The position numbers were made by a program, and so were the translations under genes. From the NCBI GenBank assembly GCA_020638495.1, contig JACKIN010000001.1, forward strand, positions 434,001-498,000: DNA of 64,000 bases, given 5' to 3'. This DNA is from Geminicoccaceae bacterium. Lineage in GTDB: Bacteria; Pseudomonadota; Alphaproteobacteria; Geminicoccales; Geminicoccaceae. This document shows, one piece after another, positions 52,655 to 61,173 of the stretch. A model generated the notes under the pieces. The model saw only the letters and a program-made list of their open reading frames with translations. It did no database searches and was not told where the DNA came from. Numbering within the stretch: position 1 is the first letter of the stretch; each line of letters opens with the position of its first letter.

Positions 52655-53655
52655 CGGGTCGAGGTCGGCTCCGAATCGTCGACCGCCACGGCGAGGCTGC
52701 CGTCGCGGATGGCGGCCTCCTTCTCGGCGACCATCGCCTGGACATCGGCCGCGACGAGCGCGTCGTCCATCGGTGCGATGCTGCAGCCGCCGACCGCGAG
52801 GTGGCTAAGGGGCCCGTAGTTCTCCGCCGCGTACTCGCCGACCTGGACCTTGCCGAGCGCCTGGTCGACCGTCGGCTCCATGTGCCAGAGCGCGCTGGCG
52901 ACAATGGTGCCGGGGTACTCCTCCTGGGTGTCGATGACATTGCCGACGGCGAGCACGCCGCGCTCCTTGGCGGCGTCGGCGACGCCGTAGCGCTCGGCGT
53001 AGAGAATGTCCGCCCCGGCATCGATCATGGCGAAGGCGGCCTCCTTGGCCTTGGGCGGGTCGTACCAGGAGCCGATGAACGTCACGAGGAAATCGATCTC
53101 CGGGTTGACCTCGAGCGCACCCGCCATGAAGGCGTGCATCAGCCGGTTCACCTCGGGGATCGGGTAGCCGCCGACCATCCCGATCAGGCCGCTCTCGGTC
53201 TTGGCCCCGGCGACGAGGCCGGTGAGGTACGAGCATTCCTGGATGTAGTTGTCGAAGACCGAGAAATTCGGCTCCTCGGGGCCGAAGCTCGAGCCCATGA
53301 CCCAGGCGACGTCCGGATAGTCCGCCGCCACCTCGCGCGCCGCCCGCTCGACGCCGAAGACCTCGCCGAAGACGAGGTCCACGCCCTGCTCGGCATATTC
53401 GCGCATCACGCGCTCGTAGTCGGTGTTCGAGACGTTCTCGGAGAAGCTGTAGGTGATGTCGCCCCGCTCCACGGCGGCGTTCAGCGCCTTGTGGATACGG
53501 CTCACCCACTGCTGCTCGACCGGCACCGTGTAGATGGCGGCGACCTCCAGCGGCTCCGCAAGAGCGGGAGCGCCGGCCAACATCGCCAGGCAGAGTGCTG
53601 TGGAACCGAGCAGTGCGCCACCCATCCGACGCCGTGCCAACAAGTCTCGGGACAT
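52651..53655 (-). CDS. BMP family ABC transporter substrate-binding protein
   Basis: A 334-aa periplasmic receptor of the basic membrane protein (BmpA/PnrA) family, which usually binds purine nucleosides. It has a signal peptide (LLGSTALCLAMLAGAPALA), then the family segments VSNTDYERVMREYAEQG, YIQECSYLTGLVAGA and GMVGGYPIPEVNR. The ATG at 53655 has GGAGAA 7 bp upstream. It is the first gene of the operon: receptor, ATPase, permease, EamA, permease, amidohydrolase. Confidence 0.92.
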   Translation of the reverse strand: MSRDLLARRRMGGALLGSTALCLAMLAGAPALAEPLEVAAIYTVPVEQQWVSRIHKALNAAVERGDITYSFSENVSNTDYERVMREYAEQGVDLVFGEVFGVERAAREVAADYPDVAWVMGSSFGPEEPNFSVFDNYIQECSYLTGLVAGAKTESGLIGMVGGYPIPEVNRLMHAFMAGALEVNPEIDFLVTFIGSWYDPPKAKEAAFAMIDAGADILYAERYGVADAAKERGVLAVGNVIDTQEEYPGTIVASALWHMEPTVDQALGKVQVGEYAAENYGPLSHLAVGGCSIAPMDDALVAADVQAMVAEKEAAIRDGSLAVAVDDSEPTSTR

Positions 53656-53725
53656 GCCAGTTTCTCCAGGGCCAATCGTTGGCCGGAGTGTGGCGCTGCC
53701 GATCAATGTTGCAAAGGGCTTTTCC

Positions 53726-54697
53726 TCAGCCGAGGGTCGGCAACCCCGCCGCGCGCGCCTCGATCTGCTGGAGCTGCTCGCGGAACGCCTTGCAGGGATC
53801 GAACCCGTAAGGCTGGCGGCGGGTGGTGAACCAGACGAAATCATAGGGCAGGTCGATCGGCAGCGCCTCCAGCTCCGGGTCGATCTCGACGAACGCGACA
53901 CTCAGCACGCGCAGACCCGGCTCGGAGCGCCGCAGGTACAGGGGCACGCCCCAGTCGCGCCGCACATGGCCCGAGCCGGCGATCAGGACACTCTTGTCGC
54001 GTCCCCGGATGGCGGCCAGCCGATCGGCCATCATCGCGTCCTGGCCCCGCTGCACCAGCAGCATGGCGGGCAGGCGTTCCGCCGGCGTCAGCCCGCAATG
54101 CGCCTCGCTGATCGTCGCCAGCATGTTCGCCTCGAGCATCGGCTCGAGCGGCTCGGTGAGGCCGGTGCGCTCGGCCAGGGCCGGGTCGAGACCCTTGGTG
54201 CCGTCGGCCAGGAGGCCCTGGATCGCCTCGCGCGGCAGGCTGCCGGCGACGATCTGGGCATCGATGGCCAGGGTGGCCGCCGCGATCGGCTCGTACATCG
54301 ACCAGTCCGGCCAGCCGCTCTCCTCCCAGCCGATGGCCGCGCCGAGCCCGGCCGTGTCCCTCGGATGCTCCTGCAGATGCTCGATCACCGCCTGCTGGCG
54401 ATCGGTGTCGATCATCTCGAAGACGACCCCATTGACGGACGAGCCCATGGCCCCTACCAGCCGCGCCTGCAACAGATGGTGGTCGCGATTGTCGTGCGTT
54501 TCGCCGAGCAGCACGATGTCGGCGTTGCCGAGCGCCGCCAGCAGCGCCGCCTCGTCGATCACGCGCTGCGAGCGAAGGTCGACGATCGCACCGGCGAACG
54601 GATGGTCCGCGCCATGGCGATGCGTCCAGTCGGCCGCCTGACAGGCGGAGACGGCCAGCAGCAGCAGGGTGAGTGCGGCCAGACGGGTGACTGCCAA
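53726..54697 (-). CDS. ChaN family lipoprotein
   Basis: A 323-aa lipoprotein with a lipobox (LLLLAVSAC, about residues 12–20) and the ChaN/EreA-like motif VLLGETHDNRDHHLLQARLV. Later family segments are LLVQRGQDAMMADRL and VLIAGSGHVRRDWGVPLYL, containing conserved His. Family members bind heme or act as Tiki-like metalloproteins. The role here is not defined. It is divergent from the GNAT gene. Confidence 0.9.
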   Translation of the reverse strand: MAVTRLAALTLLLLAVSACQAADWTHRHGADHPFAGAIVDLRSQRVIDEAALLAALGNADIVLLGETHDNRDHHLLQARLVGAMGSSVNGVVFEMIDTDRQQAVIEHLQEHPRDTAGLGAAIGWEESGWPDWSMYEPIAAATLAIDAQIVAGSLPREAIQGLLADGTKGLDPALAERTGLTEPLEPMLEANMLATISEAHCGLTPAERLPAMLLVQRGQDAMMADRLAAIRGRDKSVLIAGSGHVRRDWGVPLYLRRSEPGLRVLSVAFVEIDPELEALPIDLPYDFVWFTTRRQPYGFDPCKAFREQLQQIEARAAGLPTLG

Positions 54698-54845
54698 GCT
54701 TCAAGCCTCCGATCTTTGCCCTTCAGGCGGCGGACGCCCAGCACGGCAACGCGCCAGGAAGGGGGAGCGTCCTCGGACAATGCTGGAGATAGCGGTGTGA
54801 GTGCCCGGCGCAAGAGCTCGTCGCTCCCGTGATGCGACACGGAGT

Positions 54846-55355
54846 ATGAGCAACGCCGCATTCGGGCGGCCGGATCTGCGCCGGGCGCGCCCGGCCGACC
54901 TCGACCGGCTGGTCGAGCTCGAGCGGCTGTTTCCCGGCGACCGGCTGTCGCGGCGGGCATTGCGCCATCATCTGCGGAATCCGAAAGCCCACATGATCGT
55001 CAGCGATCGGGCCGGCCGGGTGGTCGGCTACGCGCTGCTGTTGTGCCCGAGCCGCAGTTCGTGGTGGCGGCTCTATTCCATCGTGCGCGCCGAGGGGGAG
55101 GCGCCGCCCGGCACCGGCCACGCCCTGGTCCAGGCGGCGCTGGAGGCGGCGCGACGCGCCGGTGCCCGAGGGATTCGGCTCGAGGTCCGGGCCGACAACC
55201 AGAAGGCGATCAAGCTCTACGAGAGCAGTGGATTTCGCTTGTTCGGAACGCGCCCGGGCTATTACGAGGACGGCGCAACCGCCTTACGCATGGCATTGGA
55301 TTTCCATGGACAAGAAGACGTCGGCCTGGCTGATCGTCGCCGACCGCAAGGATGA
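54846..55355 (+). CDS. GNAT family N-acetyltransferase
   Basis: A 169-aa acetyltransferase. The GNAT fold is evident from LRRARPADLDRLVELE, the acetyl-CoA region (APPGTGHALVQAALEAAR) and IRLEVRADNQKAIKLYESSGFRLFG. The ATG at 54846 starts the family domain; an upstream ATG at 54801 adds 15 poor residues. The end overlaps the RimK-like gene by 50 bp, so the two are tightly coupled. Confidence 0.88.
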   Translation: MSNAAFGRPDLRRARPADLDRLVELERLFPGDRLSRRALRHHLRNPKAHMIVSDRAGRVVGYALLLCPSRSSWWRLYSIVRAEGEAPPGTGHALVQAALEAARRAGARGIRLEVRADNQKAIKLYESSGFRLFGTRPGYYEDGATALRMALDFHGQEDVGLADRRRPQG

Positions 55356-56775
55356 CTTTCCGGCCATGCCGAGCGGTGCCGCGGCAATCGGCACGCGCGA
55401 CTATCTGGCGCTGGGTGTCAGGACGGGGCGGGCCGTGCGCAAGGTGCTCAACCTCGCCCGGGACACGAGCTACCAGGCCCGCGGCTACTACGTCTCGCTG
55501 CTCGCCGAGGCGCGCGGCGACAAGGTGGTGCCGTCGGTGGCGACCATCCTGGCGCTGCGCCGGCGCTCCGGCTACGCCTTCGCCCTGCCGGACCTCGAGG
55601 AGGCGCTGAACCGCACGGCGCGCCGCCTGGCCGAGCCGCCGACCGAGGCCTTCCGCCTCCGGCTCTTCCTCGGCCGCGCCAGCGACCAGCGCTTCGCCCG
55701 CTTCGGCCTGCTCGTCTTCGACTGGTTCCGGGCACCCGTCCTCGAAATCACCATCCAGCCGGGCGAGTGGTGGCGGATCAAGCGGGTGGCGATGCTGGCC
55801 CTCGGCGACCTCGACGCCGACGACCGGGCCACCCTGGCCACGGCCATCGCCCGCTACGTGGACCGGCGCTGGCTCGAGCCCAAGGGCCGCAGCGAGCCGC
55901 GCTTCACCCTCGCCGTGCTCTACGACGCGAAGGACCCGCTGCCGCCATCCGACCTGCCGACACTTCGCCGCTTCGCCCGGATCGCCGAGGGCATGGGGCT
56001 CGGCGTCGACCTGATCGGCAAGGACGATCTCGCCAAGCTCGCCGCCTACGACGCGCTGTGGATTCGCGTGACCACCAATATCGACCACTACACCTACCGC
56101 TTTGCGCAGCGCGCCGAGCAGGAAGGCATGCCGGTGATCGATGACCCGCACTCCATCATGCGCTGCACCAACAAGGTCTTCCTCGCGGAGCTCCTGACGG
56201 CGCACAAGGTGCCGACGCCACCGACCCGGATCATCGCCGGCCGGCGCGACATCGAGCCGGCGGCAGCCGCGCTCGGCTACCCGATCGTCCTGAAGATCCC
56301 CGACGGCTCGTTCTCGCGCGGCGTCAAGAAGGCCGACGACCGCGCCGCCCTCGACCGCCTCGTCGCCGACATGCTGGAGGAATCCGACCTCATCCTCGCC
56401 CAGGCCTTCATGCCGACCACCTTCGACTGGCGGGTCGGCGTGCTCAACGGCGAGCCGCTCTTCGTGAGCAAGTACCACATGGCGAAGAAGCACTGGCAGA
56501 TCGTCAAGCACGGCAGCGACGGGCGCACCGAGGCGGGCCGCTTCAACACCATGCCGATCACGGCGGCACCACCCGAGGTCATCGACATCGGTGTCCGCGC
56601 GGCCCGCCTCATCGGCCGCGGCCTCTACGGCGTCGACATCAAGGAGACGCCACAGGGTATCGTGGTGATCGAGGTGAACGACAATCCCGACCTCAATCAC
56701 GGTATCGAGGACCAGGCGGAGAAGGATGCGGTCTGGCGCCAGCTCGCGAGCTGGTTCCTCGAGCGCCTGCGCTGA
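55306..56775 (+). CDS. RimK-like ATP-grasp ligase with N-terminal RLAN domain
   Basis: A 489-aa amino-acid ligase. The N-terminal region (about 1–280) matches the RLAN type (WLIVADRKDDFP, RGYYVSLLAEARGDKVVPSV). The C-terminal ATP-grasp domain has NKVFLAELLTAHKVPTP, GYPIVLKIPDGSFSRGV, and the metal-binding end VIEVNDNPDLNHGIED. RLAN–ATP-grasp enzymes with GNAT partners were described as predicted peptide-forming amidoligase systems; the product is unknown. The ATG at 55306 lies inside the GNAT gene. A strong terminator follows. Confidence 0.9.
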   Translation: MDKKTSAWLIVADRKDDFPAMPSGAAAIGTRDYLALGVRTGRAVRKVLNLARDTSYQARGYYVSLLAEARGDKVVPSVATILALRRRSGYAFALPDLEEALNRTARRLAEPPTEAFRLRLFLGRASDQRFARFGLLVFDWFRAPVLEITIQPGEWWRIKRVAMLALGDLDADDRATLATAIARYVDRRWLEPKGRSEPRFTLAVLYDAKDPLPPSDLPTLRRFARIAEGMGLGVDLIGKDDLAKLAAYDALWIRVTTNIDHYTYRFAQRAEQEGMPVIDDPHSIMRCTNKVFLAELLTAHKVPTPPTRIIAGRRDIEPAAAALGYPIVLKIPDGSFSRGVKKADDRAALDRLVADMLEESDLILAQAFMPTTFDWRVGVLNGEPLFVSKYHMAKKHWQIVKHGSDGRTEAGRFNTMPITAAPPEVIDIGVRAARLIGRGLYGVDIKETPQGIVVIEVNDNPDLNHGIEDQAEKDAVWRQLASWFLERLR

Positions 56776-56901
56776 TCCGCCGAGCAGGAAGAAAAGTCGG
56801 GGCAGGCGAGAAAAAAGGCCGATCCTGTAACCATCGTCACGGTTCTGACCGCCCACCCCGGCTAGTGAGGGTGCGTTCTCTCCTCTCATCCTATCGCCTT
56901 C

Positions 56902-56930
56902 GGCCGCCCCTCGGGGCGGCCCTTTCTTTT
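56902..56930 (+). terminator. Rho-independent terminator after the RimK-like gene
   Basis: An 8–9-bp GC stem (GGCCGCCC / GGGCGGCC, loop CTCG) is followed by CTTTCTTTT. It lies 127 bp after the ligase stop codon on the same strand. Confidence 0.8.
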
Positions 56931-57034
56931 GGCGACGGCATGCAGACCGTGCCCGCCTCCTCCTGCAGGGAGTGGCTGCGTCTCTTCCGGAGATCGGATC
57001 GAGGTCCTGTCAGGCCCCGGGCCCCGCGCCGGCC

Positions 57035-58675
57035 TCACTCGCGCTCGAACGTGCCGAGCCCCTGCATGTCATAGGCAGCGAAGAGCACCCGGGCAGGCCT
57101 GCCGCCCTCGGCGCCCGAGAAGAACGCGACGGAGGGGCCAGTGGCCCATTCGCCGATCGTCTCGAACACGAACCTGCTGCCCTCGTCGCGGGTGAGGGTG
57201 AAGGTGACGGGCGCTGTTCGCGGCCCCATGGTCGCCATGAGCTGCCCGCCCTCGACGCGGATCTCCAAAAGCCCGAAGTAGCTGTTGGCGTAAGCGCCTG
57301 TGTAGGCCTCGAGAGGGAGTTCGGGGCCGGGGTCGCCGGTCGGGATCGCGGCGGCGGCGTCGGCGCGCTCGCCCTCGCGCATCGCATCGAAGGCGCCGCC
57401 GAAGAGCGCCAGCCACGCCACCGTCTGCTCGCCATGGGTGGCGATGTCGACGAAGGTCGTGGCAATCGCCTCCACCACCCCGACAGGCATCCCGTTGGAG
57501 AGGACGGCGATGCCCAGTCCCTCGCCCGGCAGCAAGGTCAGGTTGGTTGCCGCGCCGAGATCGAACGCGCCGGAATGGCTGAGCACGACGCGGCCGATGT
57601 CGTCGTAGGAAACGCCCCAGCCGAGCCCGTAGAAGCCGTCCCGCGCGGCGCTGTCGGGGCGGTTGCTGCTCACCGAATGGGGCTTGTGGGTGACTGTCAG
57701 GACCGCCGGGTCGATCAGCCTCTCGCCATCACGCATCCCGCCGGCGAGCTGGAGGCGCAGGAACTCTGCGAGGTCATTGACGGTGCTGGAGACGCCTCCG
57801 GCGGGGGCCTGCGCGTCCGGGTCGCGATGGAAGCGCGCCTCCCATTCGCCGGCATCGTTGCGGACGTGGATGCGCGCCCGGTTCTCGTGCGCGAGATAGT
57901 CGGCGTTGCGGTAGCTCGTGCGCGTCATGCCCAAAGGCTGGAACAGGACCTCCTCGGCAAGCTCCTCGAACACCCCGCCGGCCGCCTTGGCCGCCGCCAC
58001 GCCGCCGGCGGTGTAGCCGTAGTTGCTGTAGTGATAGGTGGAGCGGAAATCATCGAGCGGCTGCATGTGCAACCTGTCGAGGATCGTGTCACGGTCGAAG
58101 CCGAGATCCTCCAGAAAGTCTCCGGCACCCGTCGCCAGACCGGAGCGATGGGACAGCAGGTCGATGAAGGTGGCGTGCTCGCTGACATAGGGATCGGCGA
58201 GCCGGAAGTCGGGATCGTGGTGCCCCACCGGTTCGTCCAGCTCGAAGTGGTGCAGGTCCGACAGTCGCGCCACGACGGTGGAGGTGATCGGCTTCGACAG
58301 CGAGGCGAGCAGGAAGACGGTATCCGGGTCGACCGGCTCGGGCCGGCCCGCTTCGCGCAAGCCGTAGCCCTTCTCGAAGATCACGTCGTCCTGATAGACG
58401 ATCGCGACAGCAACGCCCGGAACCCCGGTGGCCTGCATGGCCTCGCTCACGATCCCGTCGAGTGCCGCGACGCCCACATCCACGTCCGCCCGGTCGATGG
58501 AAGCTGGCACGGGGATCACGGGTGCCGGCAGCAGCGTCCTCGTCGTTTCCTGGGCATTGGTCGGCAAAGGTGTGGAAAGCAGACAAAGTGCCACCGCGGC
58601 AAGCCTGGCGACAATGCCGCCACCGGCAGGCCGCAAGCATGCTGTCTCGTCCGACAGATGACTTGCTGCACGCAC
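57035..58675 (-). CDS. Serine hydrolase, class C beta-lactamase family
   Basis: A 546-aa exported hydrolase of the beta-lactamase/DD-peptidase/esterase superfamily. A signal peptide (VARLAAVALCLLSTPLPTNAQ) is preceded by about 20 residues from the GTG at 58675, so the true start may be slightly later. The catalytic SLSK (SxxK, about residue 128), the YSN motif (YHYSNYGYT) and the HSG triad (LSHSGAF) are present. A C-terminal beta-rich extension (from about 430, GAYANSYFGLLEIRVEGG) resembles DUF3471. True beta-lactam resistance is not implied; peptidase or esterase activity is as likely. Confidence 0.88.
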   Translation of the reverse strand: MRAASHLSDETACLRPAGGGIVARLAAVALCLLSTPLPTNAQETTRTLLPAPVIPVPASIDRADVDVGVAALDGIVSEAMQATGVPGVAVAIVYQDDVIFEKGYGLREAGRPEPVDPDTVFLLASLSKPITSTVVARLSDLHHFELDEPVGHHDPDFRLADPYVSEHATFIDLLSHRSGLATGAGDFLEDLGFDRDTILDRLHMQPLDDFRSTYHYSNYGYTAGGVAAAKAAGGVFEELAEEVLFQPLGMTRTSYRNADYLAHENRARIHVRNDAGEWEARFHRDPDAQAPAGGVSSTVNDLAEFLRLQLAGGMRDGERLIDPAVLTVTHKPHSVSSNRPDSAARDGFYGLGWGVSYDDIGRVVLSHSGAFDLGAATNLTLLPGEGLGIAVLSNGMPVGVVEAIATTFVDIATHGEQTVAWLALFGGAFDAMREGERADAAAAIPTGDPGPELPLEAYTGAYANSYFGLLEIRVEGGQLMATMGPRTAPVTFTLTRDEGSRFVFETIGEWATGPSVAFFSGAEGGRPARVLFAAYDMQGLGTFERE

Positions 58676-58809
58676 TATGGTTGCGCTCCCCGGTTTTTTT
58701 CAGCCTAAGCGCCGGCGAGACCGCTGGCAACGAGGCGTCGCTCAGGTGTGCAACGATGCCGCCGCACTCTACAGATCGAGTGAATATCTCCTTGTCGTTT
58801 CTCGTCCTC

Positions 58810-58833
58810 GCGGCCGCCCCTCCGGGCGGCCGC
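58810..58833. promoter_or_regulatory. Perfect 10-bp GC hairpin between rhodanese and serine hydrolase genes
   Basis: GCGGCCGCCC and GGGCGGCCGC flank a CTCC loop. There is no T run on the minus strand, so it is not a canonical terminator for the minus-strand genes. Its core resembles the terminator stem at 56902. Confidence 0.5.
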
Positions 58834-58850
58834 TTCTCACGTCGGCGAGG

Positions 58851-59405
58851 TCAGGAGCCCGCCCGGGCCGGGCCACCCGGACGGTTCCAGGGCATGACCT
58901 GGAGCAGGTTCGCCATGCCGCAGAAGCCGGTGACGCCGGCCATCAGGAGGCCGGCGCCGACGAAGCCGCTGAGCGCGTGCCACCAGGGCGAGACGAGGAC
59001 GCCCAGGATGAAGCCGAGCAGCGCCAGCCCCCCGGCGACAATCTGCACCTGGCGCATCAGGGGCAGGGGAGCGTTCGTCCCCCGTTCGACCTCGAGGCCG
59101 GCGCGTTTCCAGGCCTGGAGCCCGCCGGCGAGGAGCCAGACCTCGGCCCCTGCCGCCTCGGTGATGGCCTGCGCGGCCTGCCGGGCGCGTGCGCCGCTGG
59201 AACAGAGCAGCACCACCTTCCGGCTCGGCTCACGACCGACCTGATCCTGGAAAGCCGGCACGTCGAAGGCGCCGAGCGGCATCGAGCGCGAACCCTTGAT
59301 GTGCTCGCGCCGAAACTCGTCCGCCTCGCGCACATCGACAAGACTCGCGCCGCCAGCGGCGAGCCAGTCGGCGACCACGACCGGATCGACTTCATGAATG
59401 CTCAT
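58851..59405 (-). CDS. Rhodanese-like protein with DUF2892 membrane domain
   Basis: A 184-aa protein. The rhodanese domain (about 1–105) has LVDVREADEFRREHI and the catalytic Cys in VVLLCSSGARA. The C-terminal DUF2892 part has two membrane segments (IVAGGLALLGFILGVLV and LSGFVGAGLLMAGVTGFCGMANLL). Such fusions handle sulfane sulfur or sulfide at the membrane and are often under BigR/SqrR-type control, though I could not confirm such an operator. The ATG at 59405 has GAGGA at 5–6 bp. Confidence 0.9.
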   Translation of the reverse strand: MSIHEVDPVVVADWLAAGGASLVDVREADEFRREHIKGSRSMPLGAFDVPAFQDQVGREPSRKVVLLCSSGARARQAAQAITEAAGAEVWLLAGGLQAWKRAGLEVERGTNAPLPLMRQVQIVAGGLALLGFILGVLVSPWWHALSGFVGAGLLMAGVTGFCGMANLLQVMPWNRPGGPARAGS

Positions 59406-59437
59406 GCCCGTCCTCACATGCAAAATCGGATAAGTGT

Positions 59438-59465
59438 AATATAGGCGTGGCGGCCGGGCGTGCAA
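59438..59465 (-). promoter_or_regulatory. Candidate promoter of the rhodanese gene
   Basis: On the minus strand TTGCAC (59465–59460) and TATATT (59443–59438) are separated by 16 bp. The -10 matches consensus at 5 of 6 positions. The leader would be about 25–30 nt. The stretch is notably AT-rich for this genome. Confidence 0.4.
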
Positions 59466-59475
59466 GCGGTCCCGA

Positions 59476-60831
59476 TCAGCTCCCGGGTGCCAGCGCCTGC
59501 TCGAGCCAGGCGGCGGTGGCGAGCAGCTTCGCGTCCTCGCCGAGCCGGCCGACCAGCTGCACGCCGAGCGGCATGCCGCTCGGCCCATGGCGCAGCGGCA
59601 GGCAGACGGCCGGCGTGCCGAGCAGCGACCAGAGCGTGCAGAAGCCCGGGCTGCCGGTGGAGCCGAGCCCGACCGGCGCCTCGCCGGCGGCGGCCGGGGT
59701 GAGGATGGCGTCGAACTCATCGAAGAGCGGCAGGACGGCAGCCTGCAGGCGCCGTCGCTCCGCCAGGGCGGCGAGATAGGCGCCAGCGCCGAGGCGCTGG
59801 CCCCACTCGATCATGGCCCTGAGCCCGTCGCTCAGCCCTTCCGGATGCGCAGCGTGGAGATCTGCCAGCTCGTGCGCCAGCTCGGCCCAGCTGATGCTCT
59901 GGTGCACGTCCTTCGCCGCCGCGAAGCCCGGCGGCAGCTCCGTCCGGTCGACGACCCCGGGAAGCGCTCGCGCGATCTCATCGAAGACGGCCAGGGTCGA
60001 GGGCCCGGGCGTCTCCCAGGCGAAGTCGTCGATCAGGGCGAGGCGTGGTGCCCTGGTCCGTCCGGCGAGAGCCGCGGCGACCAGAGGCGGCGTCGCCCGC
60101 GGGCGCATCGCCGGGTCGGCGCTGTCATAGCCGGCGAGCACCTCGACCAGCAGCGCCGCGTCGGCGAGGCGCCGGGCGAAGACGCCGACATGGTCGACCG
60201 TGGGCGACTGCAGGGTCATGCCCCGTCGGCTGATCAGGCCGAACGAGGGCTTGAAGCCATAGACGCCGCAATAGCTCGCCGGCCGGATGACCGAGCCGTT
60301 GGTTTGCGAGCCGATGGCGAGCGGCACCATGTTGGCCGCCACAGCGGCGGCGGAGCCCGAGGACGACCCGCCGGGCGTGCGGGTCGGATCGTGCGGGTTG
60401 CGCGTCGGCCCGGGCGTGAAGGCGGCGAGCTCGGTGGTCACGGTCTTGCCGAGCACGATGGCGCCGGCCGCCCGCAGCCGCTCGACCACGGCCGAATCGG
60501 CTGCCGGCTGGCGTCCGGCATGCAGCGCCGTGCCGTTGGCCGTCGGCATGTCCGCCGTGGCGAAGATGTCCTTCACGCCGACCGGCACGCCAAGAAGCCG
60601 CCCCGGCGTCTGCCCCTTCGCCAGCCCGTCGATCAACGTGCTGGCCTGGCGCCGGCAATACGCCGGATCGATGAAGGCCCAGGCCAGAAGCTCGGGCTCG
60701 CGCGCCGCCACGACGTCGAGGCAGGCATCGGTCAGCCGGTCGATCGCGAGACGACCCCGGGCGATCCGGTCCGCTGCCGTGGTCGCATCCAGTCGGGCGG
60801 GATTTGCCGTGGCGAGGCCGCTGTCGGGCAT
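59476..60831 (-). CDS. Amidase signature family enzyme
   Basis: A 451-aa amidase of the GatA/AtzF/allophanate-hydrolase family. The Ser–cisSer–Lys triad is visible: VGVKDIF (Lys), TPGGSSSGSAAAVAAN (cis-Ser), and SQTNGSVIRPASYCG (nucleophile Ser). The C-terminal LRHGPSGMPLGVQLVG is also typical. The ATG at 60831 is chosen; an in-frame TTG at 60870 would add 13 residues. Stand-alone genes of this type act on small amides. There are no gatB/gatC neighbours, so it is not the tRNA amidotransferase. Confidence 0.9.
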   Translation of the reverse strand: MPDSGLATANPARLDATTAADRIARGRLAIDRLTDACLDVVAAREPELLAWAFIDPAYCRRQASTLIDGLAKGQTPGRLLGVPVGVKDIFATADMPTANGTALHAGRQPAADSAVVERLRAAGAIVLGKTVTTELAAFTPGPTRNPHDPTRTPGGSSSGSAAAVAANMVPLAIGSQTNGSVIRPASYCGVYGFKPSFGLISRRGMTLQSPTVDHVGVFARRLADAALLVEVLAGYDSADPAMRPRATPPLVAAALAGRTRAPRLALIDDFAWETPGPSTLAVFDEIARALPGVVDRTELPPGFAAAKDVHQSISWAELAHELADLHAAHPEGLSDGLRAMIEWGQRLGAGAYLAALAERRRLQAAVLPLFDEFDAILTPAAAGEAPVGLGSTGSPGFCTLWSLLGTPAVCLPLRHGPSGMPLGVQLVGRLGEDAKLLATAAWLEQALAPGS

Positions 60832-60925
60832 GGGCGGCGTGGTTCCCTGAATGGTCGTGGGCCGGGACAATCTGGCATCACCATCGGCCCGGAAACGATG
60901 CCTGTCGATAGCGGCCCCGCCCCGG

Positions 60926-61073
60926 ATGTCGCGGAAAATGCAACATCATCCTCGGGTTGTCGCGTCTGGCGCGACGTTGTTATGGCAAATGTCGCGGCAG
61001 AAGCGACATTTGCCGCCGGGATGTCGCGCCAGACGCGACATTTTTGCCGGGTTGGCGCGTCGGAAGCGACGTT
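60926..61073. repeat. Array of five dyads with a 31–32-bp period
   Basis: Units of the form TGTCGCG–N5/7–CGCGACAT are centred near 60936, 60967, 60999, 61031 and 61062. Units 3 (AAATGTCGC/GCGACATTT) and 4 (ATGTCGCG/CGCGACAT) are perfect palindromes and the outer units are degenerate. The period is about three helical turns, placing all dyads on one face of the DNA. No known system is recognised. Confidence 0.75.
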
Positions 61074-61084
61074 TTCAGACGAGC

Positions 61085-61173
61085 GAACCCAGGAAAACGA
61101 CGAATGAACCCACCGATTCGACGATCGAACCCGAGTATTCGACGAATGAACCCGAGCTCGCACCAACGAACCC
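61085..61173. repeat. Five direct repeats of 21 bp (core CGAACCCGAG)
   Basis: GAACCC recurs at 61085, 61106, 61127, 61148 and 61168, spaced 21, 21, 21 and 20 bp. The fuller unit is CGACGAatGAACCCGAG. The array starts 12 bp after the dyad array. It would encode a 7-residue repeat if translated, but no start or SD supports a gene. Confidence 0.75.

Noticed and set aside
59405..59460. BigR/SqrR operator upstream of the rhodanese gene
   Set aside because: The region is AT-rich but I could not find a convincing palindrome; only a sigma-70-like promoter is supported.
60926..61173. CRISPR array
   Set aside because: Repeats are imperfect dyads without unique spacers of constant length, the units change to a different 21-bp repeat, and there are no cas genes nearby.
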